Shown here: positions 11,488-23,000 of the stretch, piece by piece
Position numbering within the stretch: the first letter of the stretch is position 1
How the letters are laid out: every line of letters begins with the position of its first letter
Assembly: GCA_029379385.1 (NCBI GenBank)
Contig: CM055613.1
Coordinates: 22,975,652-23,039,651 of the forward strand
Reading direction: 5' to 3'
Source of the DNA: Quillaja saponaria
Taxonomy: Eukaryota > Streptophyta > Magnoliopsida > Fabales > Quillajaceae
DNA length: 64,000 nucleotides
The notes under the pieces: generated by a model
Seen by the model: the letters and a program-made list of their open reading frames with translations, nothing else
The model's database searches: none
What the model was told of the DNA's origin: nothing
Program-made: the position numbers and the translations under genes

Positions 11488-13774
11488 CCTTATGTAAGTG
11501 GGACTACTCGTAGTATAGAACTAAGTTGCGCTTCTTGCTTTATAATTAATTTTATTGCTTAAAAAGATGTAAAAGGAAATGATTCTAACTTACTCATGGA
11601 GTATAAGAAATGACTAAATACTAATGCTTTAGATCGACTTAATTGACATAAAGAAATCTATGGTATTTGTTTTAGCAGTCATTTTGGCCTAAAGAATTGT
11701 GAATCTATTTTTTTAATAGGTGAAAGAATGTATAATGACATTCCTTAACCGCGGGTGATCCCTTTTATATGGTTAGTATGTAAATAAAAGCTTAAGAACA
11801 ATAATAAATAAGGTAGATACATATATATATAAATATATATATTCACACACACCAATGGAAAGAATCTATGCCCTTGTGATGTTTGATAAAAGGCTTAAAA
11901 GAAACTAGTTGCAATATAAGAATTAAAACTTTTTTTTTTTATGCAAAGGAGAATATGATTACAATCAACTTCCAAGGCAAAGTTTCTAGTGAAAGCCATA
12001 TGGTAATGGCTTGATTGCAGGTGTGAATGAAGGAACACCACCAATTGAATTACTGAACGTGTTAACATGAAATTCTTTGATAAAGTGATGAGATACTACA
12101 AGATAGAATTTTGGGGGAAGGGGGACTTCAACATGCAGCATGTGTCTCTATGAGAAGTTTTCTAACTACATGGACTACAGCCAAGGAGGCCATGGCGAGT
12201 CTGAGTTGAGATCTTCACCGTATTGCTCTTATTTGTTTTAATGGAGGGGACACCATAACAGTCTTAACATTAACTTTTCTCCGTAAACAACCATGTTATT
12301 AGAACATGGACTATAAAATTTATGCACAGCATAACATTAGGATTCAGATATTTGAATTCTAAAGATGTAACAATTAATGAAGTATAAGCTAGCGCATAGT
12401 GAAATAAGATCATCATGACACTAGCTCATAATTATTTTTACAGCTCACTCTGACTATGGTTAGTTGTTACAACCATCCAGAAGCATTCTCTTCTTATGAC
12501 CAATTATTTCTTCCATCTGCTCCCTTTAATGAAGGGGTGATGGATATACACAAGCACAGTCCTAATTTAGGAACCAAAGAGGGTCTTTAAGAGCCTGTGA
12601 AACACAAGTTGGCTCTAGAGAAGTGGGAATAGGATGTTTAGTGACATGATACAATCTCTTGGGTTTAAAAATATTGTTTTGAGAACTTGTGACCATTCAT
12701 GTAGGAACAGGAATAAAAGTAGGAGACGAAGAAGATGGGACGTGAGGAGGAGGAGATGTAGATAAAAATACTGGGTGTTCTGCTAGCTAACTGGTAGAGA
12801 ACCTACTAATCCATTTTTTGTAGAAGCAGCCAGTGGGGGAAGCTTGGGATGTTGGCTTTGTCACTCACAGCAACAAGGGTCAGGCAGGCGAAGCACTTGA
12901 TAAGAGTATTCTAGGGGAGAATGGAAGGAAGATGAAATGCTGATGGCAGCCAGAATTGCTGTTACATACCTATCAGATTTGCCTGCAGACAAGACAGGCC
13001 TTCCAGTGATGAGCTTGGTCGCATGCTAACCCCAATTTTTTAGGGAATGAAGCTTCAATTTTTAAAGAATTCAGTAATCATCTGATCGGGCAATTTACTT
13101 GTGTTTGTTTTTTCTTAGATTTAGTTTGCAGTCATTGTGGAGTAACTGATCACCGCTTTTCATATGATATAATTAGTATGCCTTTTGTTATCACACTATT
13201 ATATATGTTTTGTACATGACTAGTTATGCTAGTGAAGAAGCTGTAGTAAAGGTCGACAATCAAGATGATAACCAAGTTTATGAGAAAAACAAGAGATAGA
13301 GACGTTTGTCACTGAGGCAGAGGCATATTCAATGTACTCTGCTTCTATCAAATGTTGGCGGCTTTTCGTGGCAGTTTTTATGTTGATGACAGAAATATTA
13401 TTTTTTTTAAAACCTTACAAAATCATGTTTTGCAAAAGAACCCAAGTTGCTAAGGAGTTAAGGAGCTTGGACATTTAGTTTACCATCTTTGAATTCATGA
13501 TCAGCTTGTTGAATTGCTTTAGAAAATAGAAACATAACCAGTTTCACTGAGCTTTCCAGTTGCTCGATCCTGAGAACGATGGAATCTGTGACTGTGAGTA
13601 ACAAACAAAAATATTAGAATTAGCTGACTGAATCTCATTTGCATGTGCGAATAGTCGTAGTCGGTCAATAGCTATAATAATATTATGTCGTAAATACTGT
13701 TACGTGGATAAGAAAGAATCTGTTAACTTTTGGCTAGATATACATGCTAGTCATTAATCACGGATCTAACCGTT
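10541..13774. other. Intergenic region, no gene supported
   Basis: Includes a run of 30 T at 11458-11487, an AT dinucleotide tract near 11818-11843 and several low-complexity open frames. A short open segment near 13232-13300 (EAVVKVDNQDDNQVYEKNK then stop) looks weakly coding but has no convincing splice partner. Nothing else was recognised. Confidence 0.5.
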
Positions 13775-13820
13775 CACCAATCACCAATCACCAATCACCA
13801 ATCACCAATCACCAATCACC
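13775..13820 (+). promoter_or_regulatory. Array of six CACCAAT repeats (CCAAT boxes) upstream of NXD1
   Basis: Six perfect head-to-tail 7-bp units CACCAAT run from 13775 to 13816 and are followed by a partial CACC. Each unit contains a CCAAT pentamer, the core bound by NF-Y in eukaryotic promoters. The array lies about 300 bp upstream of the TATA-like box at 14115 and about 1.2 kb before the NXD1 start codon. It may act in the NXD1 promoter, or it may just be a microsatellite. Confidence 0.5.
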
Positions 13821-14114
13821 GTCCTCTCTGATTTCGTCATTTTGCGGTTGCAGGGACCCAAAGGTAACATCAAATGACCCAATTCCGTTCATTTTGTTTT
13901 TGTTTATATTTTGTATATATATAATATGAAAAAAAATATATATATTATATTAAATTATTTTTATGGGAAATTTCTGAACCGGACAAAATGGGAAGAAAAA
14001 AAACAAGGTGGTATTGGGCGTTGGGGGTTGTGGTATTGGCAAGTTGGGTGGTGGTGGATGGGGATGAGGAACATGGTATTGTTGATTTCAGTTGGAAGCT
14101 CGTGCTTTGGACCT

Positions 14115-14121
14115 TATAAAA
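14115..14121 (+). promoter_or_regulatory. Candidate TATA box of NXD1
   Basis: TATAAAA within CCTTATAAAATGG is the best TATA-like element upstream of the gene. A start site about 30 bp downstream would fall in the (ATCCAC)n tract at 14133-14156 and give an 840-nt leader before the ATG at 14990, possibly spliced. Transcript evidence would be needed to confirm this. Confidence 0.4.
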
Positions 14122-14164
14122 TGGATAAAGTCTATCCACATCCACATCCACATCCACTCCTCTC

Positions 14165-14342
14165 CTACTCCTGATGTCGCAACGCAATCAAGCAAGTACC
14201 AGACCCTCTGCACTGTTTCGGTTTCTCTCATGTTAGATACTTTTCATACTCTTCTACTCCTGATGTCTTAACGCAATCAAGCAAGTACCAGACCAACTGC
14301 ACTGTTTCGGTTTCTCTCATGTTAGATACTTTTCATAGCCAA
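14165..14342 (+). repeat. Tandem duplication, 89-bp unit, in the NXD1 leader
   Basis: Two head-to-tail copies begin at 14165 and 14254 with CTACTCCTGATGTC. Each contains AACGCAATCAAGCAAGTACC and CACTGTTTCGGTTTCTCTC and ends near ACTTTTCAT. Differences are few (CGC versus TTA after GATGT, CCT versus CAA after CCAGA), so the duplication is fairly young. It lies downstream of the candidate TATA box, so it is probably in the 5' UTR. Confidence 0.85.
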
Positions 14343-14989
14343 GAGTGTGATCGTAATTGTTGTGTATTAGTGAGGTTTTAGTTGACTTTTATGGTTTAGT
14401 TAGTTGCAACCAAATCGGTATTTAAAGACCCGTGGTCTGTAATTTCATTTTATGCAGATTTAATTAAGGTTTGACTCCTATTTGTGTTTTTTCCTTAATT
14501 TCAGCACGAACTGCTTCTTCAATAGCATTGTCATTTATTAATTTTCTTGTTTTCACTCTCTTCTCGTCTCTAGTTGCCTGTCTTCGTCAATAGATGGTCA
14601 TTTCTTTATTTATTTTTATTATCTTGTTTTAACTAGGAAGCATGCAATCCCTCCTCCAGTCCTCTGTCACTTTTTTTTTTTTTTTGGATCAATTAACGTA
14701 ATTCTAGGCCTTGAGTCTTTCAAGGCACCCAAAACTCACTTCCGCCAGAGGACCTGTGCACTGATTTTGCGAGTAGAGCTCTGTATTGGATTCTTTGTCT
14801 TTGTACACTCAACCAAGAGACAATTTAACCCAATACTTTCAGTTAATGTCTTGATTAAATTATTTATCCAATTAAGTGGCTGCAACTTGTTTTTTCTTAT
14901 TGGGCAGCCATGAATGGAGTTCATGTGACTTGGATTTGCTTTCTGTGAAATCAGCTTGTTCAAGATTAATGTGTCTGGGATTATCACTC

Positions 14990-17900
14990 ATGAAAATTGG
15001 AGAAGTAAAGCGTTCCGTAGGCTATGGAAAGCCACCATGGATATTTGAAGGCAGGCAAGTGTCCAATAGTCATTATTCTGTCAATTCTGTAATTCATATT
15101 ATCGTCTTTGATCTGTAACGTGAAAATAAAATTAAGAATATTCACTAAGTAGTCTTTTTTGGGTTTCAGTGCCTTGTACCAACTGCACCTTGTGAAGGCA
15201 GAAACTGCTCGGGCATGCATCCCGAAGGAGTTCAAATTAGTTGAAGCTTTTGGGTATTTATACTTACCAAAGTCATTTTGATGTGGGTGAGCAGAACAGG
15301 AGAATAATTCAGTGCTCTTGTTTTTTCCCCCTATGCTGCTTCTTTTGCTGATTAAGATATCTAAGAAGTCAATCACTGGCTTGTTCTCCTAAATTTGTTC
15401 TCCTGAGTTGGGAAGGGTGCTTGTGCTCAAGAATTTCATTTTTCTCTCATAATGCCTGGCTTTACACATCACAGATACACTCTTGGTGGCTTCTTTCTTG
15501 CCAATTATGACGACAGCCCAGCAGGGGTTTTTGATGAGGTTGTGTATTTTTCCTTTGCCTCGTTGATCTAGTAAATTGTTGAATCAGCTCTTATTATTCA
15601 TAACGGTCATTGTAAAGTGATTGGCACTGCCTGTTTGTTGTGTTCCTCTGCAAAAGACGTAGAAGAAGAGAGTAAACCTTCGTCTTAAAGTTGTTTCAAT
15701 TTGTTACTAATTTCACATTTCTGTACTAATTAACAGCTTGTGGTGATTGCGGGGCTTGTGTGGAACCGTTCAACATCTTGCGCGTATGTACAAGCCATCT
15801 ATACCCTCTATTTCTTCAGTTTTATAAAAAGATGAAGTGATAATCATACTATAGATTCCTATTATGCATTCATGCAAGTTGTAGTTAGGCTTGCATCTAG
15901 ACGACCATGTCCAAAGCCATAAACATGTTCTTAATATATAATTCAAGGACCTCCTGTGTTAGGCTTTTGGTATCTGGTCTAAAGTCACCTAGGTGATGCA
16001 CAACTCAGAACCTGATTTTGTTTATCTTTTGCTCAGTTTATATGTGTTTGCCTTGAGTTAGCAAAACAATCCATTTAGAAGTTGGATATCCATCTGACAA
16101 TCTTATATTAATATGAAGTGTTTTAACCTGAATGCTTTGTTAGTTTTTTGTTAATTTATACTGCTAGGGAATCATTCACTTAGCACGAGAATAATTGTCT
16201 GACATGTTATTCTGCAGTAAAATTACCAACTGCTCACCTTACAGTTTAATTTGGGTGTGTCAGATATATGCAAAGGAGAAAGCACAGTGCACAAAGACAC
16301 ATTTTCCAGTGTTCCAGAATTGCTGGTTTTAGTCTTGGTTGGCCTATAGGCTGTACTAAACTGTGTTGGACCATGCTGCTTCTTTTTTTTCATAATTTTT
16401 TTTTTTTTTAAATTCTATGATCTGAGACCAAAAAAGATTGTTGGGCTAACAATTGGAACAGAGAAAAATCTTTGCCTTGAGAAGACAGAATTTTTTGTTT
16501 TTCCTTTTTAATACATATTCTTGGTTCCCAGCAGATTAAGATTGAAGTCTTAATTCATTTTATGTAAGCAGGTGGGCAGCAAAGGTGCTTGTGAACAGTG
16601 AGCAGGCTTGTGATCATGGACGAAAGGTGGGAGGATCAGCATCCAAATTGAAAAAGAAATAGTTTTGTTTTTCATTCATAATAATTTGAGAGTAGTTTAT
16701 TATGCTTTGCCATTATCATACTTGTGCGGTCAATAAATTGTGACTTCAACTTCTACTGCAGGAGGTGGGGCTTCCAAGTCAGGTTGCTAGATTTTCGAAG
16801 GTAGGTCTCAGACCATGTGCTTCCTAGCTGCTTTAATGATAGTTCAATTTTTAAGATGGAGAGTTTTCCTCAGCAATCTTCTTTTGTAATTTAATATGTA
16901 TGTTTCTACCCTGCTCAACAAGGTTGGCATGATTTTCTGGTAATGCCGTCATTTTTGGTGAAGGTTGTGCCTTTAATTTATATAGAAACGGCAACATGTT
17001 TAAAGAAAAAAAATGGCATTTATACATTTTGTACCTGATATGTTTTCTGTTGAAAACAGAAAATTACAGCAATTCCAAGGCAAACAAAGAGTAGAAGTAG
17101 TGGATTTCAAACTATGATTGGACTTGGTGCTATTTTCAGCAGTCCAAGGGATCATATGGATGTTCAAGTTACCGAAATTAAGTGTCCTGAGGCAACAGAT
17201 ATAAGTAATATCAATCTTACAACTATTGGTGAGTTAATGATTCTGAGCTGCCTACTATTGCTCTTCAACGTGATATCTAAGATTGGAATTTTATTTTAAA
17301 TAATAGGTTTCCTTGGTGAGTGCATCCTTTTTGATATCCAGAATTCTTGCTTCTGGTTGTTTACGTGTCCATTTGAAGATCCTCATATATGAAACAGAGT
17401 TGAATAATATTCTTCACTCCAGACCAACAAGACAACTGCAGTTGTTCAATTATGTAAAATTGAATAATGCCACAACTTTTTCGAATAAGGAGACATGCAT
17501 CTATCTGCGATAATATCCTATGGTGTTCACCAATCAGGGAGGATCGTTTGTTGATCGTAATTATATATTGGGATTCCAAGAGCAGATTGGCCAGTGCTTA
17601 AAAATTGTCTTCATATGCAGAAAGCTTAAAAACTGAACGTTAACCATTTGATGATTTAGAAACAAGCAATGGGCTTGCTAGTGCTTATCACTTGATTAGC
17701 ATCTATCACCTAGAATTTACTTCAAGCAAAATTTAGGTTTCTGTAGGAGTCTTTTACCTTAACATTGACCTCCATGAACATGCTTAATTGTGGCATTTGA
17801 GGGACTACTGCTGGTTGTTTTAGCTACGTAGATCTTGTATGTTTAGCTGCTTTCTGCCTGGCTCCTCTATCATATAATGTCTTCTGGTCACAATTTAGTA

Positions 17901-18775
17901 TTGCAACCGTCATGCAATTATGATGCACTAACTACAAGTTTCTCTTTCTCAATTCCATCTCAATAACATGTTTGTAAGGTTGCACTTAATAGTTGGCTAT
18001 AATCTTCAGTATATGTGAAATATGCTTAAAAGCATGGTAGGAAAGGAAATTGCATGCTCATAATTTATCTTCAGCCTTCTTCCAGTGCAATTCATATATT
18101 TCTTCATGAATTGTTATCAATTCACAAGCTCGGTGGTAACAGTGCCAACTCTGAATTTTGACCACTGGATGGGACCAGCCATCAAAATGTCACTTCCAAG
18201 CTTTAGGTAAAAATGCTATTAGGTTGTTTTGAGTGAGTTTCTACATTATGATGATTGACAATTTATTCGTCTTGAAATTACAGTGGCTGCACTCAGTATC
18301 ACCCCAACCTCCTTAAGTACTCTTGCCAGATTGAATGCAGGTACTCTTTTCTTTTTTTTTTCTTCCTGAAATTCATTAAAATTGAAAAAATAACTTCACT
18401 TTTCTTGCATAACAAACTCCAGCACCTACTTATAGTCTTTGACCTTATAAGCGAGCATGCTAATCTGAAATTAAATTACTGATATAATATGGAGATAGGG
18501 TGCGAGCAGTGCAGCCAGTTCAAGTTTCAGGGCCATTTCTAACAACAAATGATGACAAATGTACAGAACACCATGGCTCCAATACCATGAACCACGCGAT
18601 TGGAGAATTTAAAGATGACATGCAGAATCTTAGCTCTTCCGTGCTGTTGTCAAAACCCATATTAGCTCTTAAGTTCAGTCGGATGAAGATGCAGGTCGAA
18701 GCTCCCGTTGTACTTTCTCCATGCTCTGAGAACAAGCAGTCAAGTAACATAAGCAGTGCATCTGGCACGTTATAA
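14990..18775 (+). CDS. NXD1: Protein NEOXANTHIN-DEFICIENT 1 (acetoacetate-decarboxylase-like), 10 exons
   Basis: Exons: 14990-15054, 15170-15253, 15475-15538, 15737-15783, 16572-16626, 16762-16800, 17060-17228, 18143-18206, 18284-18340, 18499-18775. They sum to 921 nt (306 codons plus stop), and all phases match. Recognised from the conserved series GYGKPPWIFEGSALYQLHL, CIPKEFKLVEAFGYTLGGFF, YDDSPAGVFDELVVIAG, VGLPSQVARFSKK, FDHWMGPAIKM and YHPNLLKYSCQI. The protein has the acetoacetate-decarboxylase-like fold and no obvious transit peptide. In tomato and Arabidopsis the orthologue is required for neoxanthin accumulation (a xanthophyll and ABA precursor); its biochemical activity is not settled. 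The ATG at 14990 gives the short N-terminus usual for the family. Intron 1 must use a GC donor (CAG|GCAAGT), since GT alternatives break the frame. Intron 7 is long (914 bp), and the join at 17228/18143 is the least certain. The C-terminal 70 residues, rich in Ser and Asn, are less conserved. Confidence 0.9.
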
Positions 18776-19682
18776 TTGTCTACAATAACATTGAAGCTTT
18801 GGAAAAGCTTCTAGCAGTTAACAAGAAGTGATGTTTGAGCAGTCATTTGTTGGATAGTGTTATACAATGCACGATTGGAGGACAGTGACCAAAAGAATTT
18901 GAGCAAGAGAAATTTTTTTTTTTTTTTCATTTTTGAGATCTTTACGACACTTTCTACAGTTCACAAGAAGGGTAAATTGATGAACAATCAAAGAACTGAT
19001 AAATAACCGTTTAGATAAAGCCATAACAGTACGTTGTGTTCAGCCCAGTATTTTGCCTCTGTTCCAGCTATTCTGATTAACCCTTCCACTGTACTTAAAT
19101 GGTCCAATTTTTAAGAGGATATATATTTAAAAAAAAAAAAAAAAAAAAAACCAGGTTGAGACGAAGTTGGGCAGGCCCAGTCCCTCATCTTTTAAATAAT
19201 TATAATTTGATTGTCCAACCCTACCCAAAATAGGGAGCATAAGACGAAACGTGCGTTACTCTTTTCTCTCAGTTGCTTTTGGCAGCAAGTTTTTCTTCCT
19301 CTCGTTTTGTCTAACTGCCCCGCACTTTGGGTTCGTCTGGGCCATCAAATTGGCTGTCGTTTTGATAATAGCATTGCGTTCCACTCCACCCAAAAGGCAT
19401 TTGTATTGTGAAATCCTTATTTTATAAATTTATCACATTGATCCTTTTATCACACATTTATCAATTACTTTACAAAAATTTATCTGTGTACATAATAATA
19501 TTATTATGTGAGAACATAGTGTAGTAAGCATTCTTCATAAGGAAATTAATATATGTATTTATGTAATTATATATATACAATACAAATAAAATTTTTGAGT
19601 AATGTAAAAAATATCTCTATATAGCAGTCCTTTTGCAGGGAAAGGGAAGGAACTAAAAGTAACCAAAAGCATGCAACTATTT
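18776..19682. other. NXD1 3' flank and convergent intergenic space
   Basis: Holds the presumed NXD1 3' UTR, a 16-T run at 18911-18926 and an A tract near 19130-19150. An open frame at 19211-19411 is preceded by no recognisable gene signal and has no domain. No other gene is seen. Confidence 0.6.
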
Positions 19683-19780
19683 ATCACAACCCAATATGAG
19701 AGAACAGAATTAAGGAAGAACCCTTTGTCTCATCACAACCCAATATGAGAGAACAGAATTAAGGAAGAACCCTTGATTTC
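19683..19780. repeat. Tandem duplication, 49-bp unit
   Basis: ATCACAACCCAATATGAGAG starts at 19683 and again at 19732. The two copies are identical over almost the whole unit (through AATTAAGGAAGAACCCTT). A partial third ATCACA follows. It lies just beyond the SCD2 stop codon in the convergent intergenic region, possibly in the SCD2 3' UTR. Confidence 0.85.
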
Positions 19781-19884
19781 ATCACATATAAAGGAGGGCA
19801 AGATAGCTACCTATATCTAGAAGAAAAATGTATTTTTGAAAAAACACCAATATGTGGGGGCTACAGGTATTAAGCAGAACTTAA

Positions 19885-20052
19885 CGTCAAGCTGCAGATT
19901 TCCGTGGAATAGAAAGAGACTTGATCAACTTCTCTGAGGGATGCTTCCCAAAGTCTGTGCTCAACCAACGTCAAGCTGCAGATTTCCGTGGAATAGAAGA
20001 GTCTTGATCAACTTCTCTGCGGGATGCTTCCCATAGTCTGTGCTCAACCCCC
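19885..20052 (-). repeat. 84-bp tandem duplication of the SCD2 terminal coding segment
   Basis: The unit CGTCAAGCTGCAGATTTCCG...GTGCTCAAC occurs at 19885 and again at 19969. The copy at 19969-20052 contains the last codons and stop of SCD2 in reading frame. The copy at 19885-19968 lies downstream of the stop on the - strand. It carries a one-base length change (AAGAGAC versus AGAGTC) and other substitutions, so it is a non-coding duplicate in the 3' UTR. Confidence 0.85.
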
Positions 20053-23000
20053 ATTTTCCTGAGCTCAATAAGGCCTTGCTCAACTGAAATTTAAGCAGTG
20101 AAATTAGTAACTATATTGTAATGCTACGTCATACAGTATACATAACAGATACGTGCATCATGTGACACTATGAAAATACTACCAAATTTTAAGACTGGCA
20201 TAATTGTAGAAATATTAAACATATGCAAAAGTTGCACACTCAAATGGGGAAATGCTTGTGAAAAAATAATAGGACTAGAGAAATGAGGGACTCGCTGGTA
20301 ATATAGGACTCTGGGGATTATTTAAAAATAAACTAGGTATTACCGTCAAAAGCATCATGTGAAGTTGGCGAGTGACCACTGCGACTGATCCAAAATTGTA
20401 GACGTTCTTTGGCAATGTCCTTCTCTATACCATGAGCCTTGGCTCTTGTCCAAAAATATGTAAGCCATGCCTGTTGTGTTCATTCAACATTATACATAAT
20501 AATCTATCCCCATGTATTTCTTCTTTATGAAGTAAGGAATTAATTAAGAGGATAAAAAGTATAGGGGTAGTGGACAAGAGTTCTCCTAAGAAAAACTAAC
20601 AGAATACATGAAAGTGAAAAACCAAAAGACAAATCAGTAACACTATTACTAAGCATTGCATCTTGCTTGGTCTCAACTAGAGAGGAAGTAAGAGAGTAAC
20701 AGACATGATAATCACTTAAGTTGAATGTTGCCATCCATCAAATTCCACCCTTACCCCTAAAATCTCAGGATAGACTATAAGCTAATTTTAGTGTTTGTCT
20801 TTATAAGCAAAGGTTTTTTAGCATATGCGAGAAGGACACCAAATGGTTGGCAGTTGCACCAAGTCACATGGAGTAAATAAAGAACGTCTAAAGTAACCTC
20901 TGGAAATCCGTACTATCCAGGAACTCCAAACAAGAAGTCCCTCCCCTGACTGATGGATGTAAAGACACCATCGTCTAAAGTAACCTCTGGAAATCCGTAC
21001 TATCCAGGAACTCCAAACAAGAAGTCCCTCCCCTGACTGATGGATGTAAAGACACCATCGACACAGTCTACGCAGAAAACAATAACTCTTGCTCTAAAAG
21101 TAGTCATTTTTATATCCCAATACAAATATACCACATCACCTTATATCTACCAAAGTCAAGCATCATACTTAAACCCCTTATATCCACCTAAGTCAATTAT
21201 CTTACTTCAACATTCTAGTAGGTGCCTCTTGATCCGTGCATTCCCAAAAAAGAGAGAAGATGTTGCTCAAGTTAGCTGACAATGGACAATGATTAAGAAA
21301 ATCATGAAGTTTCTCAGTTTTCGTTTTTGAAGTGCACAGTAACTCACCACAACCAGAAATCAAAGATAATGCTAATATGCATAAGCTCGGATAGAATCTG
21401 TGTTAACAACTCAGCGATGACAGTAACACTATCCATAAAACCATTTACCTCAATGACTAAATTTTACACTACTTGCAACAGACACTTATAGCCATTACAG
21501 GGTACTGATATTGGGTGAAGATAAAGAAGATAATTAAGGAAATAATGGCATACCTCCTTGAAAAGAACATCCTCAGACTCCTCTGGACTCAATTCTGCAT
21601 GAAAACAATGTTGTTTGCATACCGTCATCTATACTTAATGTAGGGGCTGATGTCACAGTCACAGAATTTCATCATGTAGTAACAGAGCAGAGGAAGGAGA
21701 GAAAGACTTACCAAATGCCTCCATAAACTTCGGATCGCCTGGTGATTTGAAATCTGACAATGTATGACCAAAAGAAAACTGTCAAGTTGCTGAAGCAAAA
21801 TTTCTGGGTAGATGGAGATGTTATGCACTTAAAAGGCAAGAATGCTTAATCAAACAATTCCAACAAGCTTACACTAGAATGGTAAAGTAAATGATTCAGG
21901 TTGAATAAACTGCATGAACTAAGTATATTAAAAAGAACAAGTTGAAAAGAACTACTAAAAATAAGAAAATCTATTGCCTAGGTTGAGATATCTAAATCCA
22001 GAGGCACAGAGAAGAGTGCCTTGGAATTTAACCTATCCTGACTAACTTGCAGCACCCTTTAATCCATTGTAGTTACTTTGTGTGCATAAGATTATTGGTC
22101 CAAAACCCCAAATGATAAATGCTCTACTTGGGATATGACATAGATCACAAATTGTACAGCAGACTATTTTAAAAGTCAACAAGAAATACAGAAGCAACTT
22201 TTAGCTGGCGGAAAAGATGTGTTACAACTTACAAGTAAGCTATGGAAATGTAAGCAGAAACACATTCAACAACATTACGCTGTAGCAGTATATTATATAA
22301 TGGGTCAATTATACTTTTCCCCCCACGAACTACCATCCAATGTGCACTAACCGCCATAATGTATTGAATTAGACACCATTAGAAATAAGAGCAAACTCTT
22401 AATGGAATAAGAAAAATGCATGTGCCTGTCATGACAGGCTCCAGCACTTGAGGAAAAATTGATTGCCTGAAAAAGAAAAAGACTAAACTACCCTAAATTC
22501 AAATTAGATCACAATAGCCTCAATTGTTCTCCAATCCAATGGCATGAGGTTCCTGGCCAAAGACCCTCTGATTCACTTATTCTTAAGAAAATAAACGCCT
22601 CCACAAATCTGTCCAGTGCAAAGATTAATCTCGTTTTGTTATGTATTTTCTTAAATCTAATTGGAGTTGTTTACCTTTAAAGTCATTTTATTCTTTTATT
22701 TTGTCTTCCAATTTAGCATCTCAAGGTATAAGTGTTTGGTATTTTCTTCTGTTATTTTAATATTTTCCTGTAACAGAGGACAACCAAGAAGCAAAGAAAA
22801 TAATTTCCTTTTTCTTTCTCTTCTCTGCAAATCCATAGCTTCCACCTAAACTACCTCAATATCCTCCTTTCATGATCCCCCATGGTTGATAAAGCAAGTA
22901 AAAAACAATCAAAGAATTACTTACTGGTCTCATACTAGATGAGACTCCAACTTTGTTATAAAACTTCTTTCGCAATATGCTGGTTGTTGAAGTCCATAAG

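Noticed and set aside
13232..13300. Possible terminal exon EAVVKVDNQDDNQVYEKNK
   Set aside because: No convincing acceptor in phase and no upstream partner exon.
17114..17299. Independent small gene starting MIGLGAIFSSPRDH
   Set aside because: This is NXD1 exon 7 read through its donor into the intron.
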